A stretch of DNA of 64,000 nucleotides from Saturnia japonica (Eukaryota > Arthropoda > Insecta > Lepidoptera > Saturniidae), in NCBI GenBank assembly GCA_033032175.1, contig CM065319.1, forward strand, positions 14,295,018 through 14,359,017. Direction: 5' to 3'. Under the pieces are notes generated by a model, which saw only the letters and a program-made list of their open reading frames with translations, was not told the DNA's origin and did no database searches. Numbering within the stretch: position 1 is the stretch's first letter; each line of letters starts with the position of its first letter. Positions 13,301-24,800 of this stretch are shown here, piece by piece. The position numbers and the translations under genes are program-made.

Positions 13301-14064
13301 TAAATAATAATATCAATGGGCGACTAATCCTACGTCACCGCAGAGCAATGGCTCTTCTTAAGAGAAGCCAAAGGTTTGATCACCGTGCCGCTTACAGCAT
13401 AAATGCTGCTATTAATTAATAACTTATTATTAATTATGCTACTTGGCCAAAGTTTTTGTTGCGTGTCTCACTTTTATCAAACTTTTTTATCTTGGCGATT
13501 CAAAGGGAATTTTAAGTAAAAACACCTAAGGGAATGACTGCGGTAAAGAAAAGTCATTTATGTGTTCCGATTCAGTAGCAAGTGTCGTCAACGGTTGCCT
13601 CAGGCTTCTTTCTATACTTCCGACGGCATACACAGCTTAGGGCTGTCCTATACGTTATCCGTTCAATCCGCGAGTTGACAGTATGTTTAAAAATGAAATT
13701 CAATTATTTTATATTATTAGTCTATTGATGAAAAGCTTAAAACAATACAAATCTTATTTCATTGACGAAAGCGTTACTTTGCGGAAATCCTTCGTAAATA
13801 CTTAATCAGAAAGTTTTGTAGCTACTTCTGCCTGCATTAGATGAACAACAGTTATCGTTTTCCTACAACATAAAAACGTATAATTATTATAACAACGATA
13901 ACAATAATTAAAGGAAGTAATATGTAATATAAGTAATGAAATATTGATACTTCTAAAAACTTTATTATTAGTAAATAAAGTATGTAGTAAATATAAATAG
14001 TAGTAAAAAGTAAATATTAAAAAAAAAAAAGAAATTCATCAAAAAGGCTTCATCAAATGGTTTC
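10343..14064. other. No gene seen; diffuse repeats
   Basis: Holds repeat-like pieces only: a cgggcttctgcccg hairpin near 10668, an 'aacggcttaactgattt' repeat core near 11240, and a SINE-like B box (ggttcgatttcc) near 11685. Short ORFs in both strands lack coding features. Confidence 0.45.
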
Positions 14065-14176
14065 TGTGCATAAGTGAAGTGCATTATAAATATAAACTAA
14101 GAGCATGCATTTTGGTATCCCAAAAAAATCCCTAGAAATTAGTAACAAGGGAGCCACCATCTTGTTAGGATACTGA
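14065..14176 (+). repeat. Interspersed repeat, copy 1
   Basis: cataagtgaagtgcattata ... acaagggagccaccatcttg recurs at 29121-29221. Confidence 0.7.
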
Positions 14177-14839
14177 AATCGTCATAAGATAGGACACTAT
14201 ATCTATATCACGTAACAGACCGCTTTATGCTTTGATACCGTGAGCTCGCATTTGTTGGTTGTATGCGCGACGTCATTACTGAAACCCGTCCGCTCTTGAC
14301 GAAATTACTTTTTTCTTTTGGTTGTTATTACATTGTTTACTGGGTGTCGAAGCAATAGTGTACGAGGGGGATTGATTTGCGATAGATAATTGAATTAAGG
14401 GCCCATCACATATTTTGCGACCCCTTCTGCTCACAGTAGTAATGGTCTTCATTAAAGATAACTATTTGCCAAGTTAGGAAGAAGAAGAAGAACTAATTGT
14501 ACATAATTTTTAGACAATTTTTTAATGACAATATTTAAAAAAAAATTATTGTCGATGTACTTTATGAAACACAGTTGTGTTTCCCTGGCGTTCGATAGTC
14601 AAGGCTTAGCGTACTTACAATGGTTAAATTACCACTGTACAAGTTTGCTGAGTGATAGACAAGATAATTGTGTCCAACTGGATCGCGACCACTATACACC
14701 AAGTATAACACGACGGCGAAATAGACATGACGTGTTCTGAAATTAGCCGGTACCGATATTCATTAATCAAGAGGGTGGTAAAGATATGTACCCGACTCTA
14801 TCGCGACCACTATGCATATGGTGATAAACCTATCACGGT

Positions 14840-15005
14840 AGGATCTGTAAGGAACCTTTTTTTTTTACGCTACTTAGTGTAGGCCATATTCCAGATTACT
14901 AAATACATATACACATTTTCCTTCCTTCCTCTCAGATATGTTAGTTTAGCTCAAATTTTACGGATAGGGAATTAGTCAGATCGCGACTTCTTTGCAATCG
15001 CGTGG
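14840..15005 (+). mobile_element. Decayed Jockey 3' UTR fragment
   Basis: Matches the start of the shared 3' UTR (ggatctgtaaggaacc, acgctacttagtgtag, ttccttccttcctctcag, agatcgcgac) with many changes. It stops before the terminal module. Confidence 0.7.
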
Positions 15006-15074
15006 TATTTTCATTTATGACTCACCCAGTAACTAACGACTTTCCTACAAGAAAAAGTTCTGTGTATAGTCTTC

Positions 15075-16907
15075 TATACAAATGAATAAAATTGAAGTGT
15101 CTCTTTGTAATGTCAAAATAATAGTTTTTTTCTAAACACATATGAAAATATATTCGGTACTTATAATAAAAAACCCGATTTCTAAAAATTTTCTCTGTCT
15201 GTGTGTTTGTTTGTTTCGGGTAATCTCCGAAACGGTTGGACCGATTTTGACGGGACTTTCACTGTCATATAGCTAATGTTATAAGGATTAACTTAAGCTA
15301 TTTTAATTTTAGATAAAGAAATAAGGTTACGCGCAAATAAATAAAAAACTGGTCATGGTGAATCAATTCGGGCACCTAATGGCTTACGCTGGGCAAACCA
15401 TAAGAGATATATTAAATTAATGTACCACATGATTATAGATCTTTAGAAAGACCCACAAAAAGCCAATAAGAACAATGGCCTATATCTTAAGGGTCACTCA
15501 CAATAAGCAATATATCTTTAAAACAGCCGGGAGCCGGGGTAACACGACTCGCGTGTGTGCCCGACCGACGGCATTCTGTTGTCCGCACGATCGCAGCCGC
15601 GTGCACAGCTAGTTCATCCATAATTTTATAAAGTTAAAAATTAAATATAGCTTATACGTTATTGAAACGAAGTTCCCCGGATGGTACGGACTTAGCGGAT
15701 TGAGGCTAGGCGAGAAAAAGTGTAAGCATTTTCCGTCACGACCGTTTCTATAGTGTAGAGTTGTAGACGGTTATCCATAAAGCGTATGTACCCAGTCATA
15801 GGTACGCGCTTATTAGTTCAAGGTTACGAACTTCGTTCTAACCGAGTGTTCTATTACACTCATGCATTTTTTTAAATAATCATAAATACTAGCGATCGCC
15901 CTAAAGTCGAAATTCGACCAGCGACTTTTTGATCATAGACTATTTTCTTCTACATCACTTGCTGTCACTTTTCGTTGTCAATATCAATAATTTGCGGGGT
16001 CTAAGTCCAATGTCACTGGTTAGGTTAGGATTAGCAGTATTAATTTATTTAATTTAATATATTAGTAACAGATAAATTTTAGCTTTCTGCTTCCTTTTCC
16101 ATATAAACTTTAATCATGCCAAATCTCACAGTCTCCCGTGCACGCAATACGCTTAAAAAGGTACCGAAAGCTTTTGCTTCACGTACTAATGTATTAATTT
16201 AAAATATTGAGTGGTAGCCCTAGCGGTTCTTAGATACCCTCAAAGTTGTTTAAGTTTCTTTGCACGAACGTAAAGCGAAGTCGGGTGCTTGTTCATGTAG
16301 TATAATTATCCCTTACTCGGCTTTGTATTTTAAATGTATTCAAGTTGCAGAGTTAGCACATCTAAATATAACATTGTTTAAATCAATAACCATTAATTTA
16401 CACATTTGTGCTACACTAGCTGTGACCGCGGCTGCGCTTGCGTGGACTAAAGAATGCCGTAGATCGGGCACACGCGCGAATCGTGTTACTCCCGCTCTCG
16501 GTTATTTTAAAGATTAAAATTCTTATTGTGGGTGACTTAGAAGAAAGACATGCTCTCGCTGACTTTTTTGAAGGTCTTTTTGATATCTAAAATTACGAAG
16601 TACATTAATTTGATATATCTCATATGGTTTACTCGGCGTATACAATTAAACGCCTCAAAATCGACATTTTTCCGAATCGATTTTTACTTGCGCAGTTTTT
16701 TATTGATTTTTATTAACATCAGCTATCTGCCAGTGAAAGTCCCTTCAAAATCGGTCTAATCGTTTCGGAGATTACTCAGAACAAACAAACAGACATAATT
16801 AAAAAGATTGATTTTTTTATAGGTATCGTATATGCTTTCATATGCGTTTAGTAAAAGCTGTTATTTTAACATTACAAACGGACAATTCAATTTTACTTAT
16901 TTGTATA
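15075..16907. mobile_element. Fold-back element with arms of about 0.5 kb
   Basis: The left arm (15075 to about 15615) and right arm (about 16400 to 16907) are reverse complements along their whole length, allowing indels. Shared landmarks are tatacaaat at the ends, tctttgtaatg, the ggtaatctccgaaacgg block with gaccgattttga, and a GC-rich block with cgggcacac and actagctgtg. The 0.8-kb middle is not inverted and has no convincing ORF. It could be one long-inverted-repeat DNA element, or two copies of one repeat in opposite orientation. Confidence 0.8.
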
Positions 16908-17099
16908 AATTACCTACCTACAAACAAAACTCTTATAATATACTGCGGCCGAACAAATGTTTCAATTAATTAGTAAGCAGTATAGTCCTTTCCAATTAAG
17001 TGTGATTTTAAGTAGAATGTGCTTAAGTCTTGATTTTTTAATAAGTAATTACTATGTAAAATTTCTAACAGGTTCCTTTGTCGCTCCTACTTTTTCTAT

Positions 17100-17365
17100 C
17101 GTGATTAGTTGAGCGTTGTGACCACATATCGCCTGATCTTAAGTGACGCTAAGCCTAGTGGAAGACTGGCTCTCAAGTACGGCTGTCGATACACCTATTA
17201 ACAACAGATAACGACAGATTTTCAACCTGAGGGCGGTAGCTAGCCAGGTGGACATTACAAAAATGTGGCTGTGGCTATGGTTTCATCGCGATGTTTTCCT
17301 TCACCGAAGGCTCAGGTTCATTGTAGGATTTTGAACTCACATAGATAGACGCGGCCATATAATAT
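17100..17365 (-). mobile_element. Diverged SINE, same family as 7205-7545
   Basis: On the minus strand: gtgagttcaaaatcc (decayed B box), ggtgaaggaaaacatcgcga, and gagagccagtcttccactag in the same order as the plus-strand copy near 7.3 kb. Confidence 0.6.
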
Positions 17366-17769
17366 GTGTAGCCATCCGTAAACTTCAATTTAAATAAAAT
17401 GATTGAGGTTCGTTGTTGTGCGCGCATAACGCAACAACTACTGGATAGACCATGACCAATATTTTTTTTTGTTTTAATCCTTAGATACTTGGTCCTTATC
17501 AAAAACACGATTTATTCATTCAATAAAAAGTTATTAATAAATAATTATTATACCAATATATACGCGGTTTCATCGGCATTTTTCTGATCGGTTCCTCAGG
17601 GTTGTTTGGTGAAATTGTATAGCCTTTATAACCTTACTCAACGCAAGATAAAAATTCAAATAGGACAGATAGTTCCTGATATTAGCACAATGAAATCTCT
17701 GATTATATAGACATATTGTATATAATCAAAGAGACAAACATACACAGTCTCTAGGTTCATAATATTATA

Positions 17770-17801
17770 CAAGGTGTCCAGAAAGGGTATCGGGTATTTG
17801 T
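17770..17801. repeat. Mariner terminal inverted repeat, left
   Basis: 32 bp, an exact reverse complement of 19041-19072; preceded by a TA dinucleotide. Confidence 0.95.
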
Positions 17802-17876
17802 AAGTTCAATGAAACAAAAATTATTTGTATGCAATAAAAAAGTTTATTGTTTATTATTAGCATATGAATTGGAGAA

Positions 17877-18956
17877 TTATTTGGAAAAGATGATGTTATC
17901 CAAATGATGACTGTTACGTTGCTGGCACTCTTCTAAACGGAAACGAAGATTGGCGATAACACGTTGACACATAGCTATCGATATTGCTGCCATTTCTGAC
18001 CTGATGTTTTGCTTTAACTGGGTTAGATTCGTCGGATTGTTTTGATAAACCTTACCTTTAAGGTATCCCCATGCAAAATAGTCAAGCGGGTTAAGGTCGG
18101 GGCTTCTGGGAGGCCAGTTGATGTCACCCCTTCGCGAAATGACTTTATTAGGGAATAATTCGTTAACAACTTCCATTGAGTCATTTGAGGTATGGCAAGT
18201 GGCCCCATTTTGCTGGAACCACGTTCTTGAGTTGAAACCTGCAAACTCGTGTAACTCTGGGACCAAAAAATTTCGCAACATATCGCAATAACGGTCACTA
18301 TTCACATTAATTGCTCGGCCTCGTTGATCTTCATGAAAGTAAGGACCAATTATGCCTTTAGCAGACCTAGCGGCCCAAACAACGACCTTTGGGCTATGCA
18401 GGGGTCGTTCATGCTTTCGTCTCGGATTCTCCACTGCCCAGTACCGACAATTCTGCTTATTAACATGACCATTCAGGTGAAAATTTGCTTCGTCACTGAA
18501 CAGTATGTTGTTAAAGTTGTTAATTCGCTGCAGCATTTCGTTCGCAAAATTCAGTCGATTAGCATAGTCCGTATCCTTCAATTCTTGAACCAATTGAATT
18601 TTATAGGCTTTTAGATGTAAGTCTTTCTTTAAAATCGAATGTAAAGACGATTTTTTGATGTTCAACGCTTGGCTTCGCTGTCGGATGGATAAAGACGGAT
18701 TTTGACGAACCGACGCCTCAACTTCTTCAATTGTTTCTTCATCGCGAAATGAACGAGGACGACCAGAGTTTTGAATTTTAACTGTCGCACCTGTATTCTC
18801 GAACATCCTGATCCATTTCCTAATGCTATCGTCACTTGGCGCGTGGCGTGTACGATATTCCGCACGATAGAGACGTTGAGCAGTCACTATTGAATCACCA
18901 TTACGATAATACGCTCGTACGCAAAATGCGCGATGCGTCCCCGAGTACTGTTCCAT
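17877..18956 (-). CDS. Mariner-type transposase, 359 aa, probably inactive
   Basis: Cut-and-paste DNA transposase. The N-terminal helix-turn-helix region (about residues 1-110) contains a GRPRSF hook-like motif. The catalytic core has D155 (motif LFSDEANF), then N250 (motif WFQQNGATCH) where the family has Asp, then D292 (motif SPDLNPLDYF). The second and third positions are separated by 41 residues, the spacing of the DD41D (rosa-like) mariners rather than DD34D. The frame is open end to end and the length is normal, so this Asp-to-Asn change (AAT codon, one base from GAT) is the only visible lesion. It would be expected to abolish metal binding and catalysis. Reading starts at the first ATG after the 5' inverted repeat. 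Confidence 0.95.
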   Translation of the reverse strand: MEQYSGTHRAFCVRAYYRNGDSIVTAQRLYRAEYRTRHAPSDDSIRKWIRMFENTGATVKIQNSGRPRSFRDEETIEEVEASVRQNPSLSIRQRSQALNIKKSSLHSILKKDLHLKAYKIQLVQELKDTDYANRLNFANEMLQRINNFNNILFSDEANFHLNGHVNKQNCRYWAVENPRRKHERPLHSPKVVVWAARSAKGIIGPYFHEDQRGRAINVNSDRYCDMLRNFLVPELHEFAGFNSRTWFQQNGATCHTSNDSMEVVNELFPNKVISRRGDINWPPRSPDLNPLDYFAWGYLKGKVYQNNPTNLTQLKQNIRSEMAAISIAMCQRVIANLRFRLEECQQRNSHHLDNIIFSK

Positions 18957-19040
18957 CGTGACTAAAACTCCACAAAATGGCGGACGCCACGAACCCCTCC
19001 CCGCAACCTTTAGACGCCCTGTTTCGAATAGGGCGCGAAA

Positions 19041-19072
19041 ACAAATACCCGATACCCTTTCTGGACACCTTG
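19041..19072. repeat. Mariner terminal inverted repeat, right
   Basis: 32 bp, exact partner of the left repeat; followed by TA. Confidence 0.95.
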
Positions 19073-19429
19073 TAGTTGTGCCCCACGGTTATAATTTTGT
19101 CAAATTTATCTCTCTACCAGCTGCCGCCAATACACCCGTGTTCTTACGTCCCGTACTTGCATACAGCTAGCCAGGTTGCTTGATATTATTTAGCCTATAT
19201 AATAATTGCAAATAAATAGGCTATGAAATTCAAAACTAATTTTTCAAATCTGATTTGTGGTTTCTGAGATTACTGCGTTCAAACAAACAAACAAAAACAC
19301 AATAATAATAATATCTTAAGCTTTACGATATTAATAAATATATATACGTAAATTATTTATATGTAATATAAAATTTACATTTTAATATATCGGTCAAAAA
19401 TGTGACTAACTTTTTTTATAATAGCTCGG

Positions 19430-19520
19430 AACATTGACGGTACCGTCTCTGAGGTAAGCACAGCACAATCCAAACAACGTCGACCACCGAGTGATCTAAA
19501 TCCAGCGGCAAGCAGATTTA
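19430..19520 (-). repeat. 3' tail of the Jockey-like family seen at 54.1 kb
   Basis: gctcggaacattgacggtac ... acaatccaaacaacgtcgac parallels 54125-54190 in the same orientation. Confidence 0.5.
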
Positions 19521-20363
19521 ATTTCCCCAATTAAACGGCTCACTAAACTTGCTGGTCTGGTCTCATTAAGGCTAATTGGAATCTTGTATGTAATACAAGA
19601 ATGGACGCATTACAGTAATATTTAGCTGACATAGATATGACTATAAGGTTTTTTAAATTTGAGTATACTCTCGTATTTTTGAAAAAATAAAGTACTGATT
19701 TTATGTAAAATATTATTTGAAATTACATTTAAAATCGAAATAATGGCGTATTTTCTTTACGTTTCACATTAATTACATTTCGAAAGCGGGGAAATATTTC
19801 AAAATTTAATATAACTTCTTAGAGTACCTTAAAATAATTGAATTATAATGAGTACAATCTTCTTTGGTTTAATTGATAGATAAAGGCTGAGTGATTTTAA
19901 TAATGGGAACAATAATACTTTAAAGTGATATATTTTGTTGTATTTCACGTAGTTTTCATTTTCAGAATACGAACCATAAAATTGAAAAGACATTCAGCGA
20001 CAGTCTCGAGTCGGTTTTACGATGGAATTTAATTTTAATTGAGTTGTAAAATTTTTCATTACCAACAATATTAATTACAATTACATTTACAATTTTAATT
20101 AACAACAAATAAAGACTGAAATAAATTTCTCATTAGTCAATTGTCGAACCTAAACTATAATATTATTTCGTATACAAGTATATATTGTATACTTTGTTTA
20201 AATACCATGAATTCTATAAATGTACTATAAATTACCATAACCAGAGACAAGGTAAAACTATAACTGAATAAAAAAATAACTTAATAAAACAAACAACACA
20301 CACACACTTTGTTGATAGTCACAAACAAATACACCTTCCGAAATCAAATTTTTATTTAATACC

Positions 20364-20433
20364 TCGAGCCCAGTGAAGCTGTAAAAGTATTCTGAGGCTT
20401 CAGGGCCCTTAAGGGTAAAAGTACAGAAAAAAA
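20364..20433 (+). mobile_element. Short Jockey 3' tail copy
   Basis: About 70 bp with agtgaagctgtaaaag, gcttcagggccctta and a short A run. Diverged. Confidence 0.65.
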
Positions 20434-20599
20434 GGTACATATTTTGTAGCTATAATTTTTGCCAACAATATTCTCTGCCACCAAAGTTTATATTCTTCTC
20501 CAATAGTATTCCCAAATTATAATTAATACTTATTCCCAACAAATATTTCTGTCATAATAATGTATGTTTATTATTATTATGTTGGTACTTTCATCAAAT

Positions 20600-20840
20600 T
20601 TATAGATTTATCACCAAATAAATGGTGTATAACCGACTTTATCAAATTCGATCCAATCCAATTCGAATGTATATTTTTTATGGATGTTCAGCCATAACTT
20701 TTTTGCATATGAACCGATTTGGATGATTCTTCTTTTGTTGGATAGAGGATACCTCAAGGATGGTCCGATTTTAATTTCATTGGAATTGAACCTTCGAAGA
20801 TACACAAGGGAACTTTCCAAATCATTGAATTTGCTTTTCA
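20600..20840 (-). repeat. Repeat-derived minus-strand open stretch
   Basis: An 85-codon minus-strand ORF (20611-20868) overlies a gaaccgatttggatgattct-type repeat core. A similar module is at 57940-58115, ending tttttttgaggtcggttaaa. I read it as repeat, not gene. Confidence 0.4.
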
Positions 20841-21124
20841 TTTTTATTAAAAAATTCTGGTAACACATCTATTATTTTAGGAACAAATCTTATTAACTCA
20901 TTGAACGTGCATTTATTTGGATATAGTTATAATCAGACTCAAAATTAAGATGAATCTTTGCCTGAGAAGCACTCCGATTTGACTAGTTTATATTTTTAAA
21001 GTAAAGTTTCTCTGGTGAAACGTTTTGTTTATCTTCAATTTTATCTGTGTAAACAGAGACGCTTTGATCTCTACGATACAAGTCATGACCTGGTGTAATA
21101 TATCTCTGCAGCTGTTTGTTTATA

Positions 21125-21400
21125 AAATACTAATTATGCCACACGGTTTCACCCGTGTTAATTTTATACGACAAACATGGCCTACACCAATTTTTGATAC
21201 GTAAATCTATCGACATTTTTTATGAGGAATAAATAAGTTTTTCAAACTATAATATAGTCAATGTTACTTGTTGATATTGTAGCTTTATATTGGTGAAAGA
21301 ATTTTTACAATTGGTCTTGTAGTTTTTGAGTTTATCCATTACAAACAGAAAAACATATAAAAATCAAACCTTTCCTCTTTATAATATTAGTATAGATTGT
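21125..21400 (-). repeat. Interspersed intronic-type repeat
   Basis: The minus strand starts atactaatattataaagagg, contains tgtaatggataaactcaaaa, and ends near acacgggtgaaaccgtgtgg. Related fragments lie at 10640-10690, 11205-11340, 30535-30640, 31410-31490 and 45180-45280. They share a gtttgt-rich head and an 'aaccgattt'-type core. Confidence 0.45.
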
Positions 21401-21728
21401 TTATTTTCATTGCGTATAACAAATACTACACAAATAATTTTATTTACAATTTTATACCATAAGTATAAAGTAGGAATATATGTGAAAGTACATGCGTTTT
21501 TTTAAATGTATTTTAAACGGCTCGACGGATCTCAATGAGATCCTATACGGTGGGGTAGAATATAGGATACTATTTAAAATGATCAATCACTATTAAACGG
21601 GGCGTGACGGGTTCTAATGAAATTTTGCATAAAAATAGAAAAGATTTAGGATACCTTCTTTTTCACCCAGAGAAGTGGGCGGGCAACAGCTGATAAAAAA
21701 TATCTAGTAAATAAAACTACGATTTCTT

Positions 21729-21734
21729 TTTATT
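21729..21734 (-). promoter_or_regulatory. Putative polyadenylation signal of troponin C
   Basis: AATAAA on the minus strand, 58 bases beyond the stop codon. A further A/T-rich AATAAA-like cluster follows within 30 bases. It is the nearest canonical signal, but the 3' end has not been mapped. Confidence 0.4.
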
Positions 21735-21791
21735 CACATATATGTTTTTATTATTTATATATAACTTGTGATTATATTTTCACGAGGATCT

Positions 21792-21820
21792 TTAATCGCC
21801 GGTCATCATTTCCATGAACT
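21792..21820 (-). CDS. TpnC: Troponin C last coding exon (29 nt plus 3' UTR)
   Basis: Acceptor cctatttcag followed by the completion of Glu145, then FMEMMTGD and a TAA stop at 21794-21792. This short exon was located by the family-diagnostic C-terminus and the required phase 1 entry. Confidence 0.94.
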
Positions 21821-24800
21821 CTGAAATAGGAGGGTGTATTTATTATTAGTTTCGAGAAATGGTAGAGTCTTATTTCTATTATCACAAGCCATTTTATAAT
21901 CGGCTAGGTAGGATACAAAAAAAATTCTCACCACCGCTCGTCACATACGTGTGTAATACGTGTTCTAACGGGTACGTACAAATGAAGAAATTTATTCAGG
22001 ACGTCCGTCTATTTGCGCAGTTAGTTTGAATAGATCAATTAATTATTGTTTTAAATATAGCTTCACGGTAAAATCAATCTCGACGCATACAAAGAAGTTC
22101 CTATGTCATGACTTTGCTTTACTATGAAGCATATGCAACTGTCTATCGGCCAATATGTGGAGTTCTTCAAACAACGTGAAGAGATATTTGAGCAGGCTAG
22201 CGTGGTAACGACGCTTGCAATGTTCTTACTATCTGTGTATAGTGCTAAGATAAAAAAATAAAAAAATAATAATTGTTGGTATCATATCGTGGCTGTTAAT
22301 TATGTAATAAATAATTAGAAATATAAATTACATCTATACTTATTATGCTATTTATATAAAGTGGATGAAAATTTTAAATTATGTAGACGCTAACAATTAA
22401 CTCTATATAAAAGTGTCAATAAAAAGCTTTTAATTTTAATCCTTATAGCTCAAAAAGAAAATTAGGTAGTTACGAAATAATTTAATATAAATAAAGGTTG
22501 AATAATTTCATAAAATTTGCAAGTCATTGGGAATGCAGAATGAGCGAACGGTTTCGAGGTGACAAAGTGTAACAATTTGACGCCGCTGGGTATGCTAAAT
22601 TTCCGGGGGTGGAATTGCACCCTCCACCATCATCATCCCCTTTCGGGTTGATAATATCATTGAGTACTCGGATAGGACAGTGATAACCAAACCGGCTTAA
22701 CTTAGTCGAGCTTGAACCCATTCTTAACAATTTAGATAAATAGTAATTCGGTTTGGCCTTCTATTAGAACATATAATATAAAATGTTAAAATTAATTTTT
22801 TACCGTTTTCTTCTGGTATTATACAAGCATAAAAAGTCATTTATATGGTAAATACTTGTATAGTACAGTTCATAAGCCGATACGGGTAAAATTTACAAAT
22901 TGCCTTGTAAGTTTTTAAATGGCTTTGAATGGGTTTTTAACTCAACCTGTGTTGGTTGGTTATTAATAAAATTCAAACTTAATATAGGTTTACTTTTCAT
23001 AATTTATATGTCTTTAAAATTTTAATTTTGACACGGAACATAATTCAACATCGGTCGTGACAACAAAATATGAAGTCGGTTATACCGTATTAAGAAATAT
23101 TGATTTTATATAACGTATTTTTATCTAATATTTCAAAAGAAAATCTTTTACTTTTACATTATGTTAATTTATTATGTAGTTAATGACGTATTTTTTAGAA
23201 ACTGGGAGTTCTTGAGTCAGTTAAATATTAGATGTACCCTATTAAACCCAAACAAAAGGTATAAGAATTTTGATCCTTAAACTATGTTTATCATATGAAA
23301 GGTTGCATGACATATTATGTGAAAAATTTATTTTAGAGATGTAACATAACTTAAATTAAAAGTTAATTTTATGGTTATCGATTAATTTATTACATTTTGT
23401 TGTAACAAACATAGGCTGTATCGAAATGAGTTATTTTATCTGATATTATCAATTTAGATTTTAGTCATTCTAAATGTAGAGTACTAAATGTTTTGTATTT
23501 TTTATATATAGTTTGTCATGGTATGGTATGCCTAAATGAGACAAGTATGTTCTTCAGACGTTTGCTTATTCTGATTATATGAATTTCTGTGTATATTATT
23601 ATATAGGTTTACAAAGTAACATGGTAAACCAGTGAATATTACAAGCAGAGTATAGTTTTCACAGAGACCACTCTTTTAAAAATTAGAAGAATGCAAAATA
23701 TTCTTCTCCACTTATTTTCAGGAAAATATTTTTTACCTAGTTCCTATCTTGTTCATATTCAGGTAAAAATTAGTTTTATTACGTAAATAAATATAAATTC
23801 TGATTCTGACCATCAAAGTCGACGGTCCCAGATGCATCAGTATCGATTTCGGCGATCATCTCGTTCAGTTGGTCCGGCGTCAGCTGATCGTCCAGAGCTG
23901 CGAGGATCTCCCGTAGACTTGATGTCGGGATGTAGCCATTGCCTGAAAATTAAGAAAATACAAAATCAAAAATATTTTCTTCAATTTAGGAAAAACATTC
24001 CAGTCATCGAGGAAAGCCGGCTATAAAGTCGTCGGATTTAACGTTGCTTTTTACTGTGTACTTAATGTTTAGAGTAATTAAATAACTTTATTATTTTAGT
24101 GGATGTATAGAGAGGGAGCCACTTCCAGATATTATTTTTATTCACGTAAGATCTACCCTATAACATTTTGACATTAAAACCTGATTGACATGGTTCTTGA
24201 AGCCATTGTCCGGCAAATCGGAAACGTGCTTAGCGATTTAAATTTAGGGAAAACATTTATTGGCCTTACTAAGTTTTAAAACAAAAAATATCTAGCTTAT
24301 CTTAGTTTTTACGAACGCAATATATTAAATTGTCAAAGGTGTATAAAAATATGTATTACCGATATAATGTATCTACATGAAAAATACGTCGTATTTGTAT
24401 CTAAAAGTGGAGCAAAAAAATTTTATAATATCATATCCGCTTCCTAACAATTGTGATCAAAGAATACTATGTTTCAGACGATGCGAAATATGCTATTTTT
24501 AGATTTTTAAATTAAAAATGAATCAGCTTTTCTAAAGGCGTGTATCAAACATAATTTTCGTAACATGTTAGCGAATATTAAAATAGTTTGGCACATAATT
24601 ATGTTATTATCATTAAATCCAATAAACTTGTCAGACTAATCTACAGCAGTGGTTTAATTGTGATATAGTGTTGAAAAAAAATTCTATGAGTAATCTAGAC
24701 ATAATATATTTTTCTTATTAAACTCTGATAGTACAAGAACACTTCTTGAGGGTTTAGATTTTTCGCGAGGTTTCCATTCACCCTCAGCGAATCGAGAATA

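Larger units (their letters stand above)
17770..19072 (-). mobile_element. Mariner-type transposon, complete, DD41D-like
   Basis: A 1303-bp element bounded by perfect 32-bp terminal inverted repeats (17770-17801 and 19041-19072) starting CAAGGTGTCC. It is flanked on both sides by TA (17768-17769 and 19073-19074), the mariner target duplication. It carries one open transposase gene on the minus strand. Identical repeats and an unbroken frame suggest a young insertion. It lies just downstream of the troponin C gene (about 2.7 kb beyond its stop). Confidence 0.95.

Noticed and set aside
22126..22263. 45-codon plus-strand ORF ([20 protein letters not shown] start)
   Set aside because: Looks peptide-like, but has no family match known to me, no splice signals and repeat-like flanks.
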